From: CAUZIZ01 sp965218775
Lineage (GTDB): Bacteria; Acidobacteriota; UBA6911; RPQK01; JAJDTT01
Direction: 5' to 3'
NCBI GenBank assembly: GCA_965218775.1
Contig: CBDCLS010000003.1
Coordinates: 1,054,001 to 1,118,000 of the forward strand
DNA: 64,000 bases
Shown: piece after piece, positions 1-8,386 of the stretch
Layout of the letters: each line of letters begins with the position of its first letter
Numbering within the stretch: position 1 is the first letter of the stretch
Translations under genes and position numbers: made by a program
Notes under the pieces: model-generated
The model's database searches: none
Seen by the model: the letters and a program-made list of their open reading frames with translations, nothing else
What the model was told of the DNA's origin: nothing

Positions 1-1347
1 ATTGAGAAACTGGGGAACCGGAGCCCACTCCTTGGTCTCTTTGTCAATCATCATCGCCGTTCCCACGCCGCAGTTGGGATGGCAGCCGCAGCTGACCTGT
101 CCCCATTCGGCGCTGGGCCCGTGGACCAGATCAGCGAAGTCGGCAAACGAACCCATCAGGGAAAGGGGAAACCAGTCTCGGGTCGGTTCGGTCATGCCGG
201 TCTGCTCCTTCACATCCCTTGCCAGGTGAGAGAGGGTGTAGCGTTGACGCAGACGACGCTCCTCCGTGATTTCCTCATCTCTTCCGGTGAAAGACACCGG
301 CTGAAACGCGATGAAGGCAATCTTCTTGGGATTATCCATGGCGAAGCGGACGATAGGACCCACTTGATCGTTGTTGACATCGTTGACCAGGGTGGTCACC
401 AGCACGATCTCGATTCCCGCGCTGTGCATGTTTTCGATCGCCCGCAGCTTGACGTCGAACAGATTACCTATGTGTCGGTGGCTGTTGGCGTCGTTGCCGA
501 TTCCGTCGAACTGAAAATAGCAGTAGCGAAGACCGGACTCCGCTGCCCTTTTTGCGAAATCAAAGCTCTTGGCGAATTCGATTCCGTTGCTGGCGCACTG
601 CACGCTGTTGTATCCAATCTTGCGGCAGTACTTGATGGCGCGGAAGAAATGGGGAGAAAGCGTGGGTTCCCCACCAGAGAACTGTACCGACATCTGACGG
701 CGCGGCTTGATCTGCAGAGCGTTGTCGAGAATCTCCTTGATTTCTTCCCATTCCAGCTCGTGGACATAACCGACCTGGTTGGCGTCCATGAAACAGGGGT
801 CGCACATCATGTTGCAGCGGTTGGTCAGATCGACCGTGAGCACCGAACCCCTTCCATGTTGGATGGTGCTGGAGCCATGGTTGTGGAGGGTGGAGTCATT
901 GTGCGATCGAATGTCGCGTCCTGGAAAGTTAGCTTCGATCCAGCTCAGGAACTTGGAATCGATGGCCATGATGTCCTCGAACTTACCGTGCTGAGGACAC
1001 TCCTTGATCATCCAGATTTCCCCATCGCGTTCCACGATGGTCGCCTTGATCTCGCCGACCTTTTCATTGATCAGAACCGTATGATCCTGTTCGCCGTTGA
1101 GAATCCGCTCTCGAGATTCCACCACACACTTGGGGCAAAGCGAATCGGTCTGACGCGGCCACCCCAGTGTAGGTTTGGTCTTTTCCCAGGACTTCAACAG
1201 TGGCTTGTCCGACCACTTGGGGGTAAAAGTGGGGCTGGGTCGGTAATTATTGAAAAACTGAATCACGTTGAAGCCAACTCCAGCTCCGAACGACACCGCT
1301 GAGTCAAGACACTTCCAAGCGGCCTTTGTCGCAGTCAAGCTTGGCAT
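1..1347 (-). CDS. Tes-like radical SAM protein, 3' end cut by window edge
   Basis: At least 449 residues, continuing past base 1. The start is the ATG at 1347-1345, about 10 bases after an AGAAAGGA ribosome site. An N-terminal zinc-ribbon-like part has CPKC (C71, C74) and later CPQHG (C117, H120). The radical SAM [4Fe-4S] motif is CNMMCDPC (C178, C182, C185), followed by QFSGGEPTLS, the glycine-rich SAM-binding strand. Near the edge is a further CGCHPNC motif. This order (CxxC, CPxHG, radical SAM core, C-terminal CHPxC) is what I recall of the archaeal tetraether synthase (Tes/MJ0619) family and its bacterial relatives, which make carbon-carbon bonds between lipid tails. Acidobacteria are known to make membrane-spanning iso-diabolic acid, so a lipid-tail-joining role is a reasonable inference. 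The family assignment is good; the exact reaction is inferred. Radical SAM proteins acting on other substrates share parts of this layout. Confidence 0.75.
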   Translation of the reverse strand, partial: MPSLTATKAAWKCLDSAVSFGAGVGFNVIQFFNNYRPSPTFTPKWSDKPLLKSWEKTKPTLGWPRQTDSLCPKCVVESRERILNGEQDHTVLINEKVGEIKATIVERDGEIWMIKECPQHGKFEDIMAIDSKFLSWIEANFPGRDIRSHNDSTLHNHGSSTIQHGRGSVLTVDLTNRCNMMCDPCFMDANQVGYVHELEWEEIKEILDNALQIKPRRQMSVQFSGGEPTLSPHFFRAIKYCRKIGYNSVQCASNGIEFAKSFDFAKRAAESGLRYCYFQFDGIGNDANSHRHIGNLFDVKLRAIENMHSAGIEIVLVTTLVNDVNNDQVGPIVRFAMDNPKKIAFIAFQPVSFTGRDEEITEERRLRQRYTLSHLARDVKEQTGMTEPTRDWFPLSLMGSFADFADLVHGPSAEWGQVSCGCHPNCGVGTAMMIDKETKEWAPVPQFLN

Positions 1348-1648
1348 CGAGATATATCCTTTCTAAAAGGCGGCTCAGTGAACCACCCGCTTACCTGACA
1401 CTGCCTCGGGTCAATCCAAAGCAAGCCAGGCTTATCTGCATCAATCTACAAAACTCCCTGGCAAAGAACATAGTATTCGTTCTTCAGCTTCTGCCGGTCA
1501 ACCCCAAGTGAACCACCTGGGTGGCAAAGTTCGCTCTTTTTGCCCAAAGTGATTCCGGCGCCGTGACGGTGCCGAAAAGTGCTACAATCAAAGATGGGCG
1601 TGACTGGTACCTTTCTCAGTCACCTCAAGAGAGCTTGGAGGACAAAAC
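1348..1648. promoter_or_regulatory. divergent intergenic region with extended -10 for nfuA
   Basis: This 301-bp region separates the radical SAM gene and nfuA, so it must hold both promoters. A TGCTACAAT extended -10 box at 1580-1588 lies about 60 bases before nfuA. I found no convincing -35 box for it. Nothing else was recognised. Confidence 0.35.
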
Positions 1649-2251
1649 ATGGTCACTTTCACCGACTCCGCTAGGGAGCATATCTTCAAAGCGCTGCAGA
1701 AAAGTGAGGGCGAGAAGTCCTCGCTCCGCCTGGAGGCGAAGACGAATGGAACGGTGGAGTTTTCCTACAGCATGAAATTGGTGACTCCGGACGAGAAGGC
1801 GGAAGACGACGTCGTCTTCGACGGGGGTGGTTTCGATGTCATCGTCGACCCCAAGAGTGCCGAAAACCTTGAAGGTGCGAGCGTAGACTACGAGGACAAG
1901 GTCATGCGTAGCGGCTTCAAGTTCCACAATCCGAATACGCCTGAGCTCCCGACCTTTGGTGATGGATCGCGACCCGACCTATCGGGCTCCGTGGCCGAGC
2001 GGGTTCAGCGACTCATCGATTCCGAAATCAATCCCTCGGTAGCTGCTCATGGAGGGGTAGTACACTTCACCGGCATGAAGGATGGGAAAGCCTACCTCAG
2101 CTTTGGCGGTGGTTGCCACGGCTGCGGAATGGTCGATGTCACGCTAAAGCAGGGCATCGAAGCACGGATCAAGGAAGTGATTCCCGAAATAGAAGAAGTG
2201 GTCGATACCACGGATCACGCCGAGGGAGAGAATCCTTACTACGCGTCCTGA
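1649..2251 (+). CDS. nfuA: NfuA-type Fe-S cluster carrier protein
   Basis: 200 residues, close to the usual length of NfuA. The N-terminal half (about 1-95) is an A-type/HesB-like fold without its cysteines, as is normal for NfuA. The C-terminal half (about 112-190) is a NifU-like domain with the cluster-binding CHGCGM motif following SFGGG. NfuA binds a [4Fe-4S] cluster at a dimer interface and hands it to apo-proteins in the cytoplasm. Its divergent neighbour is a radical SAM enzyme, one kind of protein that needs such clusters, but a functional link is only suggestive. The ATG is preceded by GGAGG at a good distance. Confidence 0.9.
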   Translation: MVTFTDSAREHIFKALQKSEGEKSSLRLEAKTNGTVEFSYSMKLVTPDEKAEDDVVFDGGGFDVIVDPKSAENLEGASVDYEDKVMRSGFKFHNPNTPELPTFGDGSRPDLSGSVAERVQRLIDSEINPSVAAHGGVVHFTGMKDGKAYLSFGGGCHGCGMVDVTLKQGIEARIKEVIPEIEEVVDTTDHAEGENPYYAS

Positions 2252-2299
2252 CCCACCTTCCCCTGATCCTTTCAAGGTCGGCGACAAGGTCCTTCGGAG

Positions 2300-2404
2300 T
2301 TCGTGTGTCCGGTGTTCTGCGGTTCCAGATTCGGAGTTTCCTCGTTTTTCTGGAAAGAGCGACCGCTAATCGTCTAACCGCAGAATACCGGACAAGCGAA
2401 CGTC
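2300..2404. repeat. intergenic inverted repeat, copy 1 of a two-copy family
   Basis: Arms at 2307-2324 and 2376-2393 are inverted copies with one mismatch (GTCCGGTGTTCTGCGGTT and its complement), spaced by about 50 bases. The right arm continues into CAAGCGAACG. A related element with the same ACCGCAGAA...CAAGCGAACG end lies at 22252-22350. It fills most of the 341-bp gap after nfuA. Confidence 0.6.
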
Positions 2405-2592
2405 CAAGGAACTGTTGACCTACAGCCACGGCTCTGACGGAAGTTGCTCTCTCAAATGGGACCAGCACGGCTGGGGGTGTGACCTGAACAAATTTGGAAA
2501 GCCATATCTATTTTCCAATTGAGTTCATCGGAAGGTTGCCTTCCCAAGTGGAGTTCTGATATATCTTTCGGCTTGGCTGAGGTACTAAGAAA

Positions 2593-3744
2593 ATGAAGAA
2601 AACCATTCTGCTTATGGCCGGCTTGGCGGCTGTGCTTGTTTGGTTGGGAAGCTGTGGATCATCCAGCGCCCTGATCTCCATCAAGGGGGACAAGGCTGCC
2701 AACATCGGAACGGTTCCCTTTGAGGCACCCCTGTATTATCAAAAGGGGACCGAAATGGTTGGCCCTGATGCCGAACTCGCGAGTCGGATTGTTGAGAGCC
2801 TCAACTCCGCCCTTTCCGAGCCCGGAAACACCCAGAAGATCACTCTCCGCTACATTACTCGTAGCTACGCCACTCTGATCCCAGCGTTGGAGAATGAGGA
2901 GGCACATTTCGTCCTCGGAGTCTTCGGGGTCAGCGAAAGCCGTAAGGAACGGGTCTCGTTCTCTACGCCCTACTACACTTCCCAGCTGGGTCTGGCGATC
3001 AATCCGGTGACGAATGACCTTCGGCCCGAACTCCTCAAGAACGTCACCATCGGCGTCCGCGAGGCAACAGTGGTTGAGGAAGTCGTCAAGCAGAAGTTTC
3101 CCAGCGCCAAGACCGCACCCTTCAAAGCTGTGGATGATGGCGTCCTCGCCCTGCGGAGAGGCGAAGTCGATGCGATTATCGATGATCGCAACATGCTGGC
3201 CTATTCCCTGGATACCGTCCCAGGTTCAAAGGGGCTCGAACTGGTGCCGGGCGACGTGGGCAAGGTGGAATGCGCCGTGGCGGTGCGAAAGGGGGATGAA
3301 GAGCTCCTGAAGATTGTCAATGACTCGATTGCGAAGGTCCAGAGTGAAGGCCTCTACGCGCAATGGACGGCGGAACACGTCGGTGAGCGTCTGGCCCAGG
3401 TAGAAGAGCGACACGCAGTGCGGATCAAGCAAGAGCAGGGTCCGCGGAACATCGAGATACTGGTTAGCAAGGACGCGAGCTACAATTTCGACATCTATAA
3501 AATGGCAAACCTCAGCTTTCAGCTGACCAACTCGAAAACGGGTGAGAAGTCCCGCTCTTCGCGTATTCGATTTCGGCGCAAGGTGGGAAGTAGCAGCGCC
3601 ACGATCATTCCTGGCAACTACACCCTCAGTCTCCCCAAGTTTGGGTTCAAGCAGAAGATCGACATCACCAAGGACGATCCGGACAAGGTGACATTTTCGA
3701 TCCGCCTCAAGACCGGCGGACAGATCATCTTTCAAAAAGGTTGA
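2593..3744 (+). CDS. solute-binding-protein-like lipoprotein with C-terminal beta domain
   Basis: 383 residues. A lipoprotein signal ends in the lipobox LGSC (C21), so the mature protein should be membrane-anchored outside the cytoplasm. Residues about 35-270 match the family-3 extracellular solute-binding fold (SBP_bac_3), with conserved stretches such as GVFGVSESRKERVSFSTPYY and IGVREATVVEEV. Residues about 275-383 form a separate beta-rich extension (RNIEILVSKD to the end) that is not part of ordinary binding proteins. No ABC permease or ATPase gene is nearby, so it may be a sensor or orphan receptor rather than a transporter component. The ligand is unknown. The ribosome site is weak; ATG was chosen because the signal sequence starts there. 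Confidence 0.7.
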   Translation: MKKTILLMAGLAAVLVWLGSCGSSSALISIKGDKAANIGTVPFEAPLYYQKGTEMVGPDAELASRIVESLNSALSEPGNTQKITLRYITRSYATLIPALENEEAHFVLGVFGVSESRKERVSFSTPYYTSQLGLAINPVTNDLRPELLKNVTIGVREATVVEEVVKQKFPSAKTAPFKAVDDGVLALRRGEVDAIIDDRNMLAYSLDTVPGSKGLELVPGDVGKVECAVAVRKGDEELLKIVNDSIAKVQSEGLYAQWTAEHVGERLAQVEERHAVRIKQEQGPRNIEILVSKDASYNFDIYKMANLSFQLTNSKTGEKSRSSRIRFRRKVGSSSATIIPGNYTLSLPKFGFKQKIDITKDDPDKVTFSIRLKTGGQIIFQKG

Positions 3745-3817
3745 TGCGGGAGCCCCGCCGGGGCCAATTCCGCAAAACACTCCCCAGAAAATTCTCTCCT
3801 TCTAGTGCGTTTTCTCC

Positions 3818-3864
3818 TTGACAAGCCGGCTGCTTTCTAATGAAATTGAATTTCAATTTCATTA
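3818..3864 (+). promoter_or_regulatory. sigma70-like promoter with palindromic operator over the -10
   Basis: TTGACA at 3818-3823 and TGAAAT at 3841-3846 are separated by 17 bases. The -10 lies inside a 27-bp near-perfect palindrome at 3838-3864 with 13-base arms around one central base. An A/T-rich palindrome over the -10 of a redox gene operon looks like a repressor site; Fur or a MarR/Rrf2-type regulator is possible. The regulator is not identified. Confidence 0.5.
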
Positions 3865-3947
3865 AAGGTCGAATTGAGGCGGGGATCGAATTCGGAAGAG
3901 GTAGGTGTTAGGCAGGCTATTTCCTCGAGGTTGGAGGTCAGCGCAGG

Positions 3948-4505
3948 TTGCGAGTTCTAGTGCCAGCGACGATGGGGTTCAGGACCTTGCAGGTCTTCGG
4001 AGTGATCTGGATCTGCTTGTTCGGAACTCTTCTGGCTCCCTTTCTGACGCGAGAAGAAGCTCTGTCCGCCGTCTTTCCGGGAGCCCAGATCAAGTCTGAG
4101 CGGATCTTCTTAACCAAGGAGCAGCAATCCGAGGTGGCAGCCCTTTCGGAAGGAAAAGTCCCAAGCGCTTTGATCGCTCGCTACATCGCTCGAAGGGATG
4201 GAGGAGTCGTGGGCCGCGCCTACGTCGATACCCACGTGGTCCGGACGAAGAAAGAAAGCTTGTTGATCTGTCTGAACGAGCGGGGCGATTTGCGGCGGGT
4301 CGAGGTCACGGCCTTCCTCGAGCCCACAGAGTATCTCGCTCCTCAGGCCTGGTATGCCCAGTACCAGGGGCGAAAGCTGGACAATGATCTCTCCCTCCAG
4401 CGTGCGATCCGTCCGATTGCCGGGGCGACGCTGACAGGGCGGGCGACCAATGAAGCCGTGCGCAGGGTCCTAGCCATCGATCGAGCGCTGAAGGCAGTCC
4501 AGTGA
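3948..4505 (+). CDS. FMN-binding domain protein, extracytosolic flavinylated carrier
   Basis: 185 residues with one N-terminal hydrophobic segment (about 11-31) acting as signal or membrane anchor, then an FMN-binding domain (RnfG/NqrC/NosR type). The flavinylation motif IAGATLTG matches the [S/A]GATxT pattern; FMN would be attached through a phosphodiester to T163. Attachment is made by ApbE, encoded two genes downstream. The start is TTG at 3948, 10 bases after GGAGG; an in-frame ATG at 3972 is possible. The reading frame overlaps the next gene by four bases (ATGA type), so the two are translationally coupled. Inferred role: one-electron carrier between the membrane cytochrome and an unknown extracytosolic acceptor. 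Confidence 0.8.
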   Translation: MRVLVPATMGFRTLQVFGVIWICLFGTLLAPFLTREEALSAVFPGAQIKSERIFLTKEQQSEVAALSEGKVPSALIARYIARRDGGVVGRAYVDTHVVRTKKESLLICLNERGDLRRVEVTAFLEPTEYLAPQAWYAQYQGRKLDNDLSLQRAIRPIAGATLTGRATNEAVRRVLAIDRALKAVQ

Positions 4506-4966
4506 GCCGTTGGGAATCCTGGTCCCTTCATATCCTGACGGCTGTGGTCTCGGTCACGGGTATCGTTTTCTTCGTCATGAAATACATGATGGCGACTGAC
4601 GACCCCTTCGCCTTGATCAACCATCCCCTGCAGCCGGCCATGCTCGACATCCACATCCTGGCCGCTCCCTTCCTCATCCTGGTGCTGGGAATCATGTTTT
4701 CCTCCCACATCAGCGAGAAGCTCGGCACTCGCAACAAGGCCAACCGCCGCAGCGGCATCGCCATGCTCCTCAGTCTCATCCCCATGATTCTCTCCGGTTA
4801 CCTCCTGCAGGTAAGCACCAGTGACTTCCTTTCAAAGCTGATTCTGGCTGTCCACGTAGTCACTGGCCTGGCGTTTGCGGGCACCTACGCGTTCCACCTG
4901 TGGAAGAGCGTCCAATTGTGGCGGGCTCAGAGTCGAAGAAGACAGATGCCGCGTCTGGCAGCTTGA
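4502..4966 (+). CDS. four-helix membrane protein, cytochrome b561/DUF4405-like
   Basis: 154 residues with four predicted membrane helices (about 8-28, 50-68, 85-104 and 112-134). Histidines sit within or near the helices (H10, H51, H69, H118, H132), suited to two b-type hemes. The start overlaps the stop of the FMN-binding gene, and ApbE begins eight bases after its stop. In flavinylation-based electron transfer clusters such small b-type cytochromes pass electrons from the quinone pool or cytosol to the flavinylated carrier. Assignment to a cytochrome rests on histidine placement and context, not on a diagnostic motif. Confidence 0.65.
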   Translation: MSRWESWSLHILTAVVSVTGIVFFVMKYMMATDDPFALINHPLQPAMLDIHILAAPFLILVLGIMFSSHISEKLGTRNKANRRSGIAMLLSLIPMILSGYLLQVSTSDFLSKLILAVHVVTGLAFAGTYAFHLWKSVQLWRAQSRRRQMPRLAA

Positions 4967-4973
4967 TTCCACA

Positions 4974-6044
4974 GTGAGCCACGTTTTTGCACTTCGACCT
5001 CCCCCCACCTTGCCGTGGAGTCGACCTCACTCCAGCTGGGTCTTGCAGCTTCTTGTTTGGATTGCCCTCCTCAGCTGGACGCTGAATGCCCAGGCACCCG
5101 CCGCCCCGACGTCGTTCACTCGCCAGGTCTACCTGATGGGGACGGTCTGCACCCTGACCATCTTTACCGAGGAGAGGGAAGCTGGAATCGAACGGGTCGA
5201 GGGATATGTGCGGATCATGGAGCAGGCAGAGCAGGAGTTGAGTACCTGGATCGGTGACAGTGATCTAAGTCGCTTGAATCGCCACCCCCTCCACAGCTCT
5301 TTTCAGCTGAGCGAATCCCTCTGCCCCCTTTTTCGTCAGGTGGTCGATTGGAACCAAAAAACGGGGTCAGCCTTCGATCCTGCGGTCGGCTCCTTGATGG
5401 AGCTCAGGGGGCTGTTCGCCGACAGGGAATTCAGCGGTGAGATCTTCCAGCAGGCCCGAGAAGCTTCGGGATTGAGGTATCTGCAGTTCGACCCATCCCG
5501 GTGTCAGGTGATTCGACTGCGAGACGTCCGGCTGGACCCAGGCGCCTTCGGCAAGGGCGAGGCCCTGGATCGGGTTCTCCGGCACGCCCGCAGGGAGGGT
5601 CACGGACCTTGGCTGATCGACTTCGGAGGACAACTGCTGGTGCGGGCTTCTCCCCCGGACAGAAGTGCCTGGAGTGTCGATCTGGCCCACCCTATTGACC
5701 GCACCCGTCCTTTCTTGAACTTGAGGCTCAGCTCCGGCTCGCTTGCAACCAGCGGAGGCTCGGAAAGAGACCTGATCGTCGACAACAAGCGAATCGGACA
5801 CATCCTCGACCCGAGAAATGGTCTGCCCGTCTCCTTCCCGGGGTCGGTGACGGTGTGGCATCCTACCGCGTTAGCCGCGGACATTCTCTCTACGACACTC
5901 TATGTGATGGGTCCCAAAGCCGGCCTCAATTGGGCTGAATCTCGTGAGATAGCCGCCTGCTTCCTGCTCCCCAGCGCCGACTCTGTCGGCGAGGCCTCCG
6001 TCCTCATTCAAGCAACGACTGCCTTCAAGCAGCGCTTCTTTTGA
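4974..6044 (+). CDS. apbE: FAD:protein FMN transferase (ApbE family)
   Basis: 356 residues from the GTG at 4974, which follows the upstream stop by eight bases and opens directly into a signal sequence ending near LNAQA. Family motifs in order: MGTVCTLTIF, the GSAFDPAVGSLM block, LDPGAFGKGEALD (the equivalent of the usual LGGIAKGYAVD), IDFGGQLLV, GHILDPRNG, and the metal-binding AADILSTTLYVMG. ApbE uses FAD and Mg2+ to attach FMN to a Thr on exported proteins; the FMN-binding gene two positions upstream is the obvious substrate. Some motif positions differ from the textbook family but the overall pattern is clear. A longer upstream start (ATG 4875) would overlap the cytochrome gene and break the signal peptide, so it was not used. 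Confidence 0.88.
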   Translation: MSHVFALRPPPTLPWSRPHSSWVLQLLVWIALLSWTLNAQAPAAPTSFTRQVYLMGTVCTLTIFTEEREAGIERVEGYVRIMEQAEQELSTWIGDSDLSRLNRHPLHSSFQLSESLCPLFRQVVDWNQKTGSAFDPAVGSLMELRGLFADREFSGEIFQQAREASGLRYLQFDPSRCQVIRLRDVRLDPGAFGKGEALDRVLRHARREGHGPWLIDFGGQLLVRASPPDRSAWSVDLAHPIDRTRPFLNLRLSSGSLATSGGSERDLIVDNKRIGHILDPRNGLPVSFPGSVTVWHPTALAADILSTTLYVMGPKAGLNWAESREIAACFLLPSADSVGEASVLIQATTAFKQRFF

Positions 6045-6102
6045 CGCCTCTGGCCCGCCCCGGCAGTGTTTTCCGCTTGGTCTTCCAGAAATGCCTCCCT
6101 CA

Positions 6103-6130
6103 GCGACCTGTAACCTGCGACCTCCGACCT
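6103..6130. repeat. degenerate heptamer array (GACCTGY)
   Basis: Four consecutive seven-base units of the form (G/A)ACCT(G/C)N occupy the short gap after apbE. Similar heptamer arrays occur at four other intergenic places in the window. Confidence 0.5.
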
Positions 6131-6133
6131 TTT

Positions 6134-8335
6134 CTAAGGCACAGAGATGTTCAGTTTGCCGGTTCCGATGTTCCCAACCGAGTCCACTACGCGGACCGTG
6201 AGAACATGCTCACCCGACTTCAGGTCCGGTAGCTTGAGCTCGAAGCGTTCCAAAGTGCTGTCGGCGATACCATCCTCGGGAAAAAGAATCCTCCACTCGT
6301 CGGCATCCACTGAGTACTCGACCTGATGAATGGTACTTGACTGCGCGCTGGCCTCAAATTTGACGGGGCCCGGGCCCTGTCCCGCCGCGGACTGCCATTT
6401 TACGCTGGGAGAAGAGTTGGCGATGACGAAGGGTTTGCTGATCAACTCATTCTCGAGCACCTGATCGGCCGGGTTGCTGGGACGATCCGAGGCAACGACC
6501 CTGACAACATAGGTGCCGTCGGGAAAACTGACGCCATCGAGGGTGTAGTGGTTTTGTTCCAGATCCTTCTCCAGTGGTTTCCACTTGGTTTCGCCGGGAG
6601 CTCGGTAATAGATGGCAAAGACCAGGTCATCGCGATTCGCATCGCGAGCCGTCCAGGAAATGCTTTGTGCTCCAGGCACGTAGACCCTTCGGGGTGGGGT
6701 TGTGGTTGTGGCTTTACCCAGTGACCTGATTTCCCTGGGTATGGAGCGAAGGTGTGCTCCCTCGGGGCCTCCAGGCGTCACGCTCCCAGGGTTGCCGGAG
6801 GAGGGATATTGAACGAAGGCCGCACCTGGCGGATGCAGCGTAATAGAGGTCACCTGGGGCGCCATGTTTCGCTGGATGTAGCTCACGCTCACTAGATCTA
6901 CGGCGTTCACACCGGAAATGACGGCCGCTGCCCGGCCTTGCTCGGGAAACTCGATCTTCCACTGGAGATACCGGGCATGCGGACTCTTGATATAGCTGCC
7001 CTTCGGTTCCTCGTAGGGTCCCTCCCACTCAGTCCAGGTCTGATCAGCCGTATCAGTGTTCCCGGACCGGCTGAACAGACGAACCCCAACTGCCGCGGGC
7101 TCGCGCAACTCCCAGGCGATCGTGCCCCAGGAGGCCAGCATTGCGGCGTCCAGCACCTTGGATTCGTAGACGCCCTTGGTGGCCGGCTTGGTCCGAAGCT
7201 CGAAGACTTTGCCCAGATTACTGGTAGCAGCGTAGAGTCGACCCCGATGCTCCAGAAGACGGGTGATCTGCTCCTCATCGCATTCGACCAGAAGGGTGGC
7301 GAATCGGCGCGGGCTGATGGATAGAATACGACCCTTGTTTCCGGTCGCGACGAGAAGCGTGCCATCGCTCCGGACCAGGAGATCGAAGCCCAGTTCATCG
7401 TTCGAGCTGTACAAGGTGTCGACCAGATTCTCCTTGTCGATGCGGTAGACTTCCAACTTCCCGCCTTTTTCCGTGCCTGAGACCTTGACCGTTCGACGCG
7501 AACTCCTTTGCTCATTTTTCTCAGTGGAGGACTTTGCATTCTTCTCTTCAGCGGCGGCAGGCTTGGCCTGCAGGGGGTGTGTCCCCAAGCCTCCCAGCGC
7601 AGCCGCATAGATGTTGCCGTAGCGATCCACGGTGATGGCCTTGATCTCTTCCAGGGGAGAGTCGTAGAGAACGAAGGGAGAGCCCTGAGGCGAAATCCTC
7701 AAAAGCAAGGCTCGGGACGCCGTTCCAGCAAGCAGGTTGCCGTCAAGGTCCCAGGCCAGACTCACGATGTGGGTCGCGGCGCTGTCGTAGAAGGTCTCAC
7801 CCTTGCCTCCGGGCGTTACCTTGTAGATGATGCCTCGTGGTCCCGTGGCTACGAAAACATTGTCCTGAGCGTCGACGGCCAGCGCCCAGATGTACTTCTC
7901 GTCAGGATCGAAAAAGGTTTCGGGCTCTCCTCCCTGGTTGATGCGGTAGACCTTGCCATCGGGCCCGGTGCCGGCATAGAGACGATTGGTGGAGTCAACC
8001 GTTAAGGCAAAAACACCAGGCTGTTCCAGCTTGGCCCACTGGTTGCTCTCGCCAGCAGAATTCACACGGAAGATCTTTCCACCGTTGCCGGTTCCCAGGT
8101 AGAGATTGCCTCCGCGGTCCAGAACTGCTGCATAGACGAAGGCCTCCTTGGAGTCGGCAATTACCTCGAAGGCGGGTGCCAGGATCAACTTTCCATCGCT
8201 TGTGACCGACACACCCCGCAGTTTCCCCTCCAGGAACTCAGCGCGCGTGGCCGCGACCCACTTCCGTGGGTGAGTAGCGAAGAGCGAAGCCACCAGGACA
8301 CAGAAGAGAATGGGAATCAGCGTCACATTTTTCAT
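6134..8335 (-). CDS. secreted beta-propeller protein
   Basis: 733 residues. An N-terminal signal sequence (about 1-20) precedes a series of repeated blades with NLYLGTGNGGKIFRV, RLYAGTGPDGKVYRI and NVFVATGPRGIIYKV-type strands, each about 40-50 residues, up to about residue 370. The central part resembles a second partial propeller (TLLVATGNKGRILSI). The C-terminal 200 residues have fibronectin/Ig-like segments (YVVRVVASDRPSNP, LTVRVVDSVGNIG). No catalytic motif is visible; a binding or scaffold role outside the cytoplasm is the best inference. It ends about 90 bases from apbE (convergent) and starts about 50 bases downstream of the S55 peptidase gene, so the two minus-strand genes are probably co-transcribed. 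Confidence 0.75.
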   Translation of the reverse strand: MKNVTLIPILFCVLVASLFATHPRKWVAATRAEFLEGKLRGVSVTSDGKLILAPAFEVIADSKEAFVYAAVLDRGGNLYLGTGNGGKIFRVNSAGESNQWAKLEQPGVFALTVDSTNRLYAGTGPDGKVYRINQGGEPETFFDPDEKYIWALAVDAQDNVFVATGPRGIIYKVTPGGKGETFYDSAATHIVSLAWDLDGNLLAGTASRALLLRISPQGSPFVLYDSPLEEIKAITVDRYGNIYAAALGGLGTHPLQAKPAAAEEKNAKSSTEKNEQRSSRRTVKVSGTEKGGKLEVYRIDKENLVDTLYSSNDELGFDLLVRSDGTLLVATGNKGRILSISPRRFATLLVECDEEQITRLLEHRGRLYAATSNLGKVFELRTKPATKGVYESKVLDAAMLASWGTIAWELREPAAVGVRLFSRSGNTDTADQTWTEWEGPYEEPKGSYIKSPHARYLQWKIEFPEQGRAAAVISGVNAVDLVSVSYIQRNMAPQVTSITLHPPGAAFVQYPSSGNPGSVTPGGPEGAHLRSIPREIRSLGKATTTTPPRRVYVPGAQSISWTARDANRDDLVFAIYYRAPGETKWKPLEKDLEQNHYTLDGVSFPDGTYVVRVVASDRPSNPADQVLENELISKPFVIANSSPSVKWQSAAGQGPGPVKFEASAQSSTIHQVEYSVDADEWRILFPEDGIADSTLERFELKLPDLKSGEHVLTVRVVDSVGNIGTGKLNISVP

Positions 8336-8386
8336 GGGAATGAGTAGGAAATGGGTCCGGTCAGCGGGAGTTTCACTGCAGAAGTT

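Noticed and set aside
79..1302. 407-codon plus-strand frame at the left edge
   Set aside because: It is antisense to the radical SAM gene, whose minus-strand frame has clear cysteine motifs and a ribosome site; the plus frame has no recognisable domain.
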